A stretch of 64,000 nt of DNA. It comes from Rhodosporidiobolus odoratus. Its lineage: Eukaryota > Basidiomycota > Microbotryomycetes > Sporidiobolales > Sporidiobolaceae. The stretch's first letter is position 1. Each line of letters begins with the position of its first letter. The notes under the pieces are model-generated. The model was not told where the DNA came from. It did no database searches and saw only the letters and a list, made by a program, of their open reading frames with translations. The stretch spans positions 372,001 through 436,000 of the forward strand of contig JAOANU010000007.1 in NCBI GenBank assembly GCA_034387635.1. The letters run 5' to 3'. A program made the translations under genes and the position numbers. Of the stretch, positions 56,252-64,000 are shown piece by piece.

Positions 56252-58021
56252 CTACTTGACCTTGCTCCTCTTATCCTTCTTCGTGGACGAGCCGTCTTTC
56301 CCGTCCCTCGGCCGCTTCTTCTCCTTACTGTCCCTCTCCACCGCAGACGCAGCCCCTTCAGGCCATTCAGCGTCGAGTCCTTTCCGAGTCGCATGAAGGA
56401 TCCGCTTCTCGCTCAGGCGGACGATGATGGCCATCCGTCGGCGAAGCGGAAGCGACGAGTCCTGCAGTAGCGCTTCGTCCTCCTGCGTCCCAGTCCAATG
56501 CAAACAAAGGCTTACACGTCAGTATCGTCCGCACCGACCTGGGCCCGCAGCCGCGACAAAAGAAACAGGTAGCAGAAACATAAGAAAAGTTTTAACGCAC
56601 CTCAATGCTAGTCCCGTATTCGCCTATCCGTAGGTCCAGAATCTTCCGTACCCAAGAAGCGGAAGCAGCGTCCGGCTTCCCTTTTGGCGGAGACTCCTTC
56701 TTCTGAGCCTTAGCGAGATCTGCTGCCGGGAGGAGGAACGTCTTGACGGCGGAGATGAGCTCTGAGGGGACGGCGTGTTCGGTCTCGAGGGAGAAGGTGC
56801 TAGAGGAGGATTGGTGTGTATCGTCAGCGTACAAGCCGCTCGATATGGAAATAAATAGCATACTCGTCGAGCCCGATTTCTAGCAGCCATTCCGCTCTTG
56901 CCTCTCTTTCTTCTTCACTCAATCCAGCTGCCTCCCCGACCACGTCAACGACGGATTCCAGCCCGATCTCAACAAGGTCCGCATCGTTCACTTCGTCGAC
57001 ATGGCCGTATCGCCTGAGCAGATCCGAGTTGGGCGGGTCGGCATAGGTGTTGTAGATCTGCGAACCAGCGGAAATACGGGAAGTGCTCATCATATTTAGG
57101 GTTGTTGGCTCGTAGAAGAGTCGGGCCTGTGAGATGCGCCGAGCAGTGAAAACGGTCAGAATGCGGAGCGAACGATGTCCGAATGGGGAAGGGCGACAAC
57201 AGGTAGCGTACGTTGTCGGCTCCGCTCTTCGCATTCAGCAGGTCCGCAAAGGGTACCATTGCAACCTGATCCACCGTCTCCTGCTCTTCCTCCTCATCAT
57301 CACTGTCCTCGCCATCCTTTTCCTCCTCATCCTCCTTTTCGACATGGAAGCTGCGGCTCAGAATCCAGCTGCCGCAGAGGTGAAAGAGCTCGGAAGTGTA
57401 GTCGTCGGCGCGGCCAAAGACGCCCTCGTGCTCCTTGATGAAGGGCTTGACGACGTTTTCGTATTCCTCGTCTGCCTCTTCCCGGCCGACCTTGTTGAGA
57501 ACCATGCTGCCCTTCAGCTCTGCGAGCTCTTCTTCCGACCAGAACCTATGAAAGTAATCGCTTGTCAGCGTAGGGGGACGTGCGGATCTGGGATAGGTTG
57601 CAGCGCACATGAGGGAGTTGAACGAGCCGGCTTCAGGAAGTAGGTTGAAGTAAGGTAACCAGGTCGAGGTGCGCAGATTTTCGTACATCATGCTGAGGAT
57701 GAGAGGTGTCCATCCGGATAGGTCGGCCCAGGCATCAGCGGGGAGTAGAGAGGGGAGAGCTGATGTTGAGGTTGTGAGGAGGATGGACCGCGGGATTGAG
57801 AAGAGGAGGGTGTCTGGCTGTAATCGGAGCCGATAGTGAGGTCAGCTGATACTCTTTTTGCGGCAGTAGCGGGGCATCCGACGTACTTCGATGTCCTCTA
57901 GAGCGAATCCTCCTCGACCTTGACCCGGGTATTGGACAAGCCCGACAGCTGGATGAACGGTGCCCCCGGCCTTGCGGAACCATTCCAAGAAGGTTTGTTC
58001 TTGCGACGTGTAGCTAGCCAT
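56252..58021 (-). CDS. RKM4: SET-domain lysine methyltransferase, RKM4/SETD6-like
   Basis: Predicted S-adenosylmethionine-dependent protein lysine methyltransferase; in yeast Rkm4 methylates a ribosomal protein. The ATG at 58021 gives MASYTSQEQTFLEWFRKAGG, then VQYPGQGRGGFALEDIE (SET start, G-x-G-x-x-A style). The iSET region is LILSMMYENLRTSTWLPYFN, FWSEEELAELKGSMV and DDYTSELFHLCGSWILSRSF. After an acidic tract (EDSDDEEEEQE) come VAMVPFADLLNAKSGADN joined to ARLFYEPTTLNMMSTSRIS, and GSQIYNTYADPPNSDLLRRY, the SET-core D-x-x-N and Y-G-x-x-x-N/D elements in RKM4/SETD6 form. A Rubisco-LSMT-like C-terminal domain follows, then a basic tail ending KKDKRSKVK, stop at 56252. Seven or so introns. 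Confidence 0.9.
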
Positions 58022-58252
58022 GTCACTCTGGCGGTATGTGAAGCTGACAAAGAGAGAGGCGAAAGAGCAGCGGAAATGGACCACCGCAACAAGCACTGAA
58101 GCTCGCTGGAACTTCCGTGTCCACAAGGAATAGTCGCAGCAATCGGAAAGCGAGACAGCACGGCGATGGCTGGGAACCGCGCGGGCACGCGAACTAGTGT
58201 CGAGAAAAGCACGAGCAAAGGAAAAAGGTAACAAAGCTTTGCACAAGCAGGC

Positions 58253-59340
58253 CTACGCGCCAGTTCCTTGCCGGATAAGGTCCAGGAAAGATGCCTTCGA
58301 CAAGTTTGACACTGCGCATACGGATAAAGCGGTCAGTAAGTACATACCAGGACATGGTAACAGTGAGGGAGAGGTCAAGAGGGGTTTCTCAATTTTCACG
58401 CTGCGCAGAGATGAATTGAAGTACTCACGTGCTTCGCCCTTGCCCCTGGCACCCAAGACATTTGGCCGCCTGCTGACGGTCCCCGTCGGATTCAAGCTGG
58501 CTGTTGTCGAGCCATCCGCGACGCCGACCTTGACCGCCAGCTTCTTGCGCTTCTCCTGCTCCTCGATCTCCTTGTCCTTGCCTGCAACGCCCTGGGCTGC
58601 GCCAATGGCGTTGAACAGCCGGACAACGCCCCGCTGTGCCAACTTGCGCAGCCTTTTCTCCCTCTCTGCTCCTGTCTCGTCCGCTTCGAGGTTTCCTCCT
58701 CGTCGCGCTCTCTCAAAGTCCCGAGCTGCCTTGCTCTCCCAATCCGAAAAGGGCAGAGGTGGCCGCGCACCCCAGCCTCCGATGACGTCCCGGACGTGAC
58801 CGCGCGAGAAATGCTGGGCTTTGGTTTCCCGAAGAACGGAACGGGCGCGGCGCTCCAGGCGCTGAGTAGCCGCGGAGGGCGGAGCGTGCTTCGGTACAGG
58901 GTTTGAGGATGTAGACGGAAGCGAAAGAAGGTGTTGCAGGGAAGAAGAGAAAGCGTCGGCAGTAGCGGGGCGCAGGGTGGTGTGTTTCAACTCTGCAGCG
59001 GGAGCGGGGAGAGTCAGCGCTGCCTTGTAGGTTGGCACAACGGATAGAACGTACTCTTGACTGGTCGCTCTTGTCCTTCCTCCAGCATATCCCGAATAAC
59101 GTCCTCGTCGTTCTCATCCGCTTCCTCGTCGAATCCGTCATCCGAACCTGCCGAGAACTCCTCCTCGCTGCCTTCTTCATCATCATCGCTCTCGTCGTCG
59201 TCCTCGCCTTCGGACGACGGGACTTTGATGGGATCTTGTGAGGGTTGTTGGCCAGGCGCGACGGGCTGTTCCTCCTCAACTGGGTCAACAGCGGACGAGC
59301 GAGGACGCTTTTTGAGGATTGACTTGGGCTGTGCGGACAT
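58253..59340 (-). CDS. RRP15: Ribosomal RNA-processing protein 15 (RRP15)
   Basis: Nucleolar pre-60S assembly factor. The ATG at 59340 opens MSAQPKSILKKRPRSSAVDP, a basic start, then a Glu/Asp/Ser-rich tract (DDDESDDDEEGSEEEFSAGS) and, after an intron near 59000, the core: RARSVLRETKAQHFSRGHVR, LRKLAQRGVVRLFNAIGAAQ, and the C-terminal NLSKASFLDLIRQG after a second intron. RLFNAI...AQ and SK-x-x-FLDLI are hallmarks of the Rrp15 family. Stop at 58253. Size (about 270-280 residues) fits yeast Rrp15 (250). Closely follows the SET gene (same strand, 231 bp from its start). Confidence 0.88.
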
Positions 59341-59727
59341 TGTGGCAGCGCTTATAGCAGTGTAGAACTGAAGTGAACGCGAGGGTCGTGCCGCGTGCGA
59401 AGGCCAAGTTTGTCCAAGCTCGTATGCACTCTCTTTCGGACGACGCTGGGACGAGGTATACGATGTACAAGAGCAAGTCCGCGCTACACAAGCTATTCGA
59501 GGGATCGATGCGAAGTGAGGTGGACGAAGAGAGCCGTTTCTCCCGAGTTGCCTCGAGACAAGAAAAGGCGCGTTTGCTCGAGTGTAACCCCTCCCTGCCG
59601 GGGCACTTCGTCGGGGTGACTGATGTCGCTGTATATCGGCGAGACTTCGTGCCTCCATCACTTGCTCAGTGCCGCGGCAACGGCAGGTCCGGCTGGACGC
59701 GATGAGAAAAGGGTCGTCGGGAGCTGT
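59341..59727. other. Intergenic, about 0.4 kb
   Basis: Promoter side of RRP15 and 3' side of the Som1-like gene. No gene seen. Confidence 0.5.
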
Positions 59728-60116
59728 TCAGCTGGCAGGCGGCGGGGCGCTGCGCCCAATCGGTATAACACTGCATGACGAGGAAGCTGAGTGAGCGCAG
59801 GAGGCAGGGCAAGGAAGCGGCTGACGCACAGCGGCTCTGAAGTCCCGTTTTCCCGCCAATCTGCACCGACGGGCAGCCTTCCACCCTGATTGACAGTCGG
59901 CGTGACTTCCGACATGGTCTTGTTGGCGTTGAGCAGGAACGTCCGGACGAAGGGCTTGCAGTCCACGGTCCGTTCGACTGCGTTGTACTGACAGACGAAC
60001 TGAGAGAGCTGCGCTACGGGAGGTTAGCCGGAGCAAGAGGACACATCGGGAACGATGCGAACCTGGTAATACTCGGCCTTGTCGCCCTTCTGCTTGCTAG
60101 AGACTTGGACAGGCAT
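59728..60116 (-). CDS. Som1-like mitochondrial inner-membrane-peptidase subunit
   Basis: Small protein of about 95 residues, probably working with the mitochondrial inner membrane peptidase (Imp1/Imp2). The ATG at 60116 gives MPVQVSSKQKGDKAEYYQ. An intron (GTTCGC donor near 60062) leads to LSQFVCQYNAVERTVDCKPF and VRTFLLNANKTM, comparable to yeast Som1 in the pattern L-x-x-x-x-x-[CQ]-Q-[FY]-x...C-x-P-F-x-R-x-F. A second intron with a GTGCGT donor after TSEPL gives the tail VIPIGRSAPPPAS, stop at 59728. Without that splice the frame would run to about 59658. The assignment depends on a short motif, so it is moderate. Divergent from AHCY, 244 bp apart. Confidence 0.65.
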
Positions 60117-60360
60117 CCTTACAGTGAGCGCTAGCAGGTGGGAGCCGTCGAGCATGGTGGTGGTTCGTGCCGCTTCTCTCACCCTCTCTTCCTCCCACAT
60201 CCCCTCGTCTATGTGAGTCCTCCGGTCCACCTGTATTGAGCAGCTACTGATTCTCCCTGCCCTTGTGTACTGCCTACCCTGTCGTCCCGCCGTTGCCACC
60301 GCTCCGCCCTGCCGCCTCTTTCCTGTCCACCACGTACGACCATCGCTACATAGCATAAAC
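60117..60360. promoter_or_regulatory. Divergent promoter region of the Som1-like gene and AHCY
   Basis: 244 bp between the two start codons, pyrimidine-rich towards AHCY, which is normally a strongly expressed gene. No defined motif named. Confidence 0.5.
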
Positions 60361-62956
60361 ATGGTTAACAAGGTGTACGTCACCCTCTGAGCCTTTGTCT
60401 CTTGCGCGCGCTGACCTTTATCGCTCACAGCGCCGACATGTGAGCTTGCGTCCACCTCTCGTTGTCTCCTTGAGCAGCCCTACCCCACGTTGTCCCTAGT
60501 CTCACCTTCTCAAGCTGACACCGGCGGCTTCATTGGTGCAGTTCCCTCGCTGCTTGGGGTCGCAAGGAGATCGTTCTCGCCGAGCACGAGATGCCGGGTC
60601 TCATGTATGTTATTCCGCCTCTTCCCCCGTGCACTCCGTGGGTCGCTTCGGGGTATCGAACTCATGCACTGTGTCCTGCAGGTACCTCCGTGAGAAGTAC
60701 GGCCCGTCGCAGCCCCTCAAGGGCGCTCGCAGTGCGTGTCTATCGCGCCCTCTGCTCCGACGACTAGTGCTGATCCTCTATCTGCAGTTGCCGGCTGCCT
60801 TCACATGACCATCCAGACGTACGATACCTTCGACGCCTTTTTGTGATATTCGAAATCTTATGCCAGCCTTTTACAGCGCTGTCCTCATCGAGACCCTCAC
60901 TGCTCTTGGTGCCCAGGTCACCTGGTCTTCGTGCAACGTACGTCTCTTTTCCTCCTTCCTTGTTTTCCCTACGTAACGTCTTACCTTTTCCCGATTTCTC
61001 CCACAGATCTTCTCGACCCAGGACCAGGCCGCCGCTGCCATCGCTGCCACCGGTGTCCCCGTCTTCGCCTGGAAGGGTGAGACCGAGGAGGAATACGTTT
61101 GGTCAGTCCAGACTCGGTTTTTCCTGGCTACCTGTTCCTTCTGACGCCTCTTAATTTGCAGGTGCATGGAGCAGACCATCAAGGGTTTCCCCAACGGCGA
61201 GCCCCTCAACATGATCCTCGACGACGGTGGTGACCTTACCGCCCTTGTCCACGACAAGTACCCTGAGCTCCTTGCCGGTACGTTCTTTCTCGCAATGCCT
61301 CATGTGCTGTGCTCACTGTCATACGTCTCGCCTCGCAGGTATCGGCGGTGTTTCCGAGGAGACCACCACCGGTGTTCACCACCTCTACAAGCTCTACAAG
61401 GAGGGCAAGCTCAAGATCCCCGCCATCAACGTCAACGAGTGCGTGCTCGTGAACCTCCCCAATGATGTCTTCTCCCTGACGCTCTTCTCAAACAGCGCCG
61501 TCACCAAGTCCAAGTTCGACAACCTCTACGGTTGCCGCGAGTCACTCGTTGACGGTATCAAGCGTGCCACCGACGTCATGCTTGCCGGTAAGGTCGCTGT
61601 TGTCGCCGGCTACGGTGACGTCGGCAAGGGTGTACGTACTCATTCCTCGTCACTTTACTTTTCTTCTCGTTCTCGGCTCATCCTTGTTCTTCTGCAGTGC
61701 GCCGAGTCTCTCCGCTCCTACGGCTCGCGTGTCATCGTCACCGAGATCGACCCCATCAACGCCCTCCAGGCTGCGATGGCCGGTTTCGAGGTCACCACGA
61801 TGGAGGAGGCTGCTCCCCAGGGTAACATCTTCGTTACCACCACTGGTTGCCGTGACATCATCCGTGGTGAGCACTTCGAGGCCATGCCCGAGGACGCCAT
61901 TGTCTGCAAGTGCGTAAACTTGCTTCCTGTCCGTTCTGTTTCGTCGCTGACTTATCGTCAACCCCTCTCTTCTTTCCTCGCGCTCTCTCGTTCTTCCGAA
62001 TGCCTCCTGTCCAATCTCACAACTTTCGCACGTGCAGCATCGTACGCAGCGTTCTGCTCGTCTGATGCGTATCAGAACTGATCTTTTTCCTCCTGTCCCC
62101 TCCCTTGCTCTTGAACCTGTTTCTTTGTTGCCCCGCTACTCTGAACCTGCCACGCGCGCAGGGTCACTTCGAGTGCGTCAATATCGTTCCTCTCGCTCTG
62201 AACTACACTGATTTTCTGTCTTGACTTTGCAGCATTGAGATCGATGTCGCGTGGCTCAAGGCCAACGCCGTCGAGGCTTCCAACATCAAGCCCCAGGTCG
62301 ACCGCTACACCATGAAGAGCGGCCGCCACCTTATCCTCCTCGCTGAGGGTCGGTAAGTGGATGCCGCTTCCCTCTTCTTGGTTATTTCACAACTGACTGG
62401 TTGTTTTCCTGCTTCTTTTTCCCCTTATTCCATCCACGTTGCCGATGCCTATCTTGTTCCTCTCTACTCCCAGCCTTGTCAACCTTGGGTACGTGCCGGT
62501 CGCTCCTTGTTGCGTTTGGCGCTGTCCTGTAAACTCCGTCCTTCATACTGACAATTCTGCATTCGCAGCTGCGCTACCGGCCACCCGTCGTGGGTTATGT
62601 CGTGCTCCTTCGCCAACCAGGTCCTCGCCCAGGTAAGTCATTTCGCACGTGATGGCGTTCCGAACCCACGCTGATTTGCCCCCCTCCCCCCAGATCGCCC
62701 TCTGGGAGGACAAGGACAACTCCAAGTACCCGCTTGGTGTTCACATCCTACCCAAATCTTTGGATGAAGAAGTTGCTAGGGCGCACCTGAAGTCCCTTAA
62801 CGTCAAGCTCACCGTCATGACCAAGGTTCAGTCCGACTACCTCGGTATCAACGCCGCCGGCCCTTACAAGCCTGAGTACGCACTCGTTTCTCTGTGCCTC
62901 CTGTCTGCCGTGCTGACTATGTGCTCTCCCCCTCCCGCAGCCACTACCGCTACTAA
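60361..62956 (+). CDS. SAH1: S-adenosylhomocysteine hydrolase (adenosylhomocysteinase)
   Basis: Cytosolic NAD-dependent enzyme that splits S-adenosylhomocysteine to homocysteine and adenosine, relieving inhibition of methyltransferases. Exon 1 (60361-60374) and a 9-nt exon (60431-60439) with exon 3 (60542-60604) spell [20 protein letters not shown] and HEMPGLM. Then [71 protein letters not shown] and [20 protein letters not shown] follow. The NAD-binding [15 protein letters not shown] is intact. [20 protein letters not shown], the microexon-encoded NIGHFD, and [20 protein letters not shown] come next. The last splice makes the canonical PDHYRY terminus, stop at 62954. About fifteen exons; all catalytic motifs present. 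Confidence 0.97.
60431..60439 (+). other. 9-nt microexon of AHCY
   Basis: Exon cgccgacat between a CTCACAG acceptor and a GTGAGC donor. It supplies codon parts for V-A-D-I in the conserved VADISLAAWG start. Exon 1 ends AAGGT and exon 3 begins TTCCCTC; only this join keeps the conserved sequence. Confidence 0.88.
62038..62041 (+). other. 4-nt microexon of AHCY (CATC)
   Basis: Flanked by GTGCAG (acceptor, ends 62037) and GTACGC (donor, starts 62042). Upstream exon ends TGCAA at 61909 and the next exon begins GGTCAC at 62162, so only insertion of CATC yields AAC-ATC-GGT, the N-I-G of the invariant NIGHFD motif. Confidence 0.82.
62162..62172 (+). other. 11-nt microexon of AHCY
   Basis: ggtcacttcga between a CGCGCAG acceptor (ends 62161) and a GTGCGT donor (62173). 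It gives G-H-F and two bases of D; the following exon starts CATTGAG at 62233, completing D-I-E-I-D-V. Confidence 0.85.
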
Positions 62957-64000
62957 GCGTCTCGCCATGCGCTTGACGTTTGGATTGGCTTTGTTTTTTC
63001 GGTTTTCGGGGGTTATATTGGTAGGTTTTACTGGCGCTTAGCTAGGCTTATGATCCCCTCAAAAAGTGTCTTCAACGGCACTCTTTCACTCTTTATACCC
63101 CCCATTTCACCTTTGTACCGCGCTGCATTGCCTCCTCGCATCGTTGACCTCGTGCAACATCAACTGTTCGACTATCTTCCATCGCATGCACATATGCTCA
63201 GGCACCGTGCTGTGTGAGCTGGCCAAACAAAGCATCTGGTAAAACACCTTCGGCTGATCTCCCTAGGACCGCTGGCCTAGCTCCTAATCTCATGTGACCG
63301 ATCTTCCTTTGCTGTCCAAGCGTGCAGGACCCGCAGGATGCACTCCCTCCTGTGTATCAGACAAGCCTGTGCCGACATGACCTTCTGAACCGTCCATTTT
63401 TTGTCCGGCCACTCGCAGCATGCTTTGCAGAGTTTGCCAGCCAGCCAAGTGGTTTCCCCTCACGTCGGAGACGTTGCGGGGCATGCTGCTTAGACTTCGG
63501 GGTGACGTGAAGGACAGGTCAGTGTGCTTGCACATGCCCCGTGCCGGCATCCTTTTCTTCGCAAAGAGCGTTGACCCCGAGTGGGACAGAGAAGGGACAG
63601 GACTAGAGTGAATCTTGACCAGCACCACACCCCTTTGAGCTTGCAAAGAGCCGAAAAGACGAAGAAGGCCTGTCTCTTTGCTCGAAATTGTGCAGTTGCA
63701 ATTGCTTTTCCTCGATCCTCACTGAGACTTCTTCGTTTGCGTCTGTCCTCTCCCATGTCCTTGAATTCATTTAATTTAGCTATGCAAACCTATCCTATCT
63801 CGCTTTGCGGTGAGAGCAGCTTTACTCAAGTCAGTCTCCCTTCCTACGGACGGCTCGGCACCTTCCTTGTTGGCTCTGCCCCATCGATTCGAGGAGGGCG
63901 AGAGCAATGACCGTATTGCCAGGTACAGCGATTGAGATGCCTTCCAGCGCATCTTGTCAGCTGGCTGCAGTGCAGGTGCGGGAAACAATCTGCAGCTTTC
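62957..64000. other. Right-edge region without a recognised gene
   Basis: Begins with the AHCY 3' UTR. The remaining kilobase shows only short frames without motifs; the next gene probably lies beyond the window. Confidence 0.45.

Noticed and set aside
24840..62956. A methionine-cycle gene cluster (MetE-like plus AHCY)
   Set aside because: The two genes are about 34 kb apart with many unrelated genes between them; this is not a cluster.
1..64000. CRISPR arrays, insertion sequences, retroelements, rRNA
   Set aside because: No regularly spaced repeats, reverse transcriptase or transposase motifs, or rRNA sequence were seen; the window is ordinary fungal nuclear DNA.

Overview
The window reads as nuclear chromosomal DNA of a basidiomycete yeast. 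I infer a red yeast of the Rhodotorula/Rhodosporidium/Sporobolomyces kind (Pucciniomycotina). The signs are GC-rich coding sequence, genes cut by many short introns (mostly 50-130 nt) with GTGCGT, GTACGT or GTGAGT donors and CAG acceptors, compact gene spacing on both strands, and fungal-only families (Zn2Cys6 factor, Som1-like protein, NCS1 permease, Ctr copper transporter, Pol32-type subunit). The genus is inferred from style, not from a database match. I see no tRNA, rRNA, CRISPR array, transposon or virus-derived gene.

Layout from left to right. 1-8.1 kb: a phytanoyl-CoA-dioxygenase-like gene (-, running off the left edge), an MFS sugar transporter (+), then two head-to-head paralogous short-chain dehydrogenases (3974-5679 - and 6252-8095 +). 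The second has an amber codon in its most obvious N-terminus. 8.4-15.9 kb: a secreted, extremely proline-rich membrane protein (-), eIF2B gamma (+) and CDP-diacylglycerol synthase (+). 15.9-17.7 kb: no gene seen. 17.7-19.6 kb: a PAS-kinase/PIM-like kinase (-). 19.6-22.8 kb: 3.2 kb with no convincing gene. 22.8-31.2 kb: an HSF-type transcription factor (+), a MetE-like methyltransferase (-) divergent from a Ctr copper transporter (+), a Ser/Thr-rich membrane protein (+) and a RING-CH protein (+). 31.8-42.5 kb: a Mid2-like wall sensor (-), a large Zn2Cys6 factor (-) and an LRRC40-like leucine-rich-repeat protein (+).

43.2-47.3 kb: a small unknown gene (+) converging on, and probably overlapping, an alpha/beta-hydrolase-fold protein (-) that has Ala at the nucleophile position; the DNA polymerase delta small subunit (+, C-terminal PIP box); and an isolated ERG25-like N-terminal fragment (-). 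47.8-60.1 kb, all minus: a long low-complexity protein with a conserved CVECMMRDRDMADVDV motif, an NCS1 nucleobase permease, an RKM4/SETD6-type SET methyltransferase, RRP15 and a Som1-like protein. 60.36-62.96 kb: S-adenosylhomocysteine hydrolase (+), with very small exons including one of 4 nt.

The genes are mostly unrelated housekeeping functions. There is no biosynthetic cluster. Two touch the methionine cycle (the MetE-like protein and AHCY) but lie about 34 kb apart. The observations I value most are the 4-nt and 11-nt microexons that together encode the AHCY NIGHFD motif, the truncated ERG25 fragment, the antisense coding overlap near 43.8 kb, the active-site Ala in the hydrolase, and the N-terminal amber codon in the second dehydrogenase. 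I found no clearly new multi-gene system.
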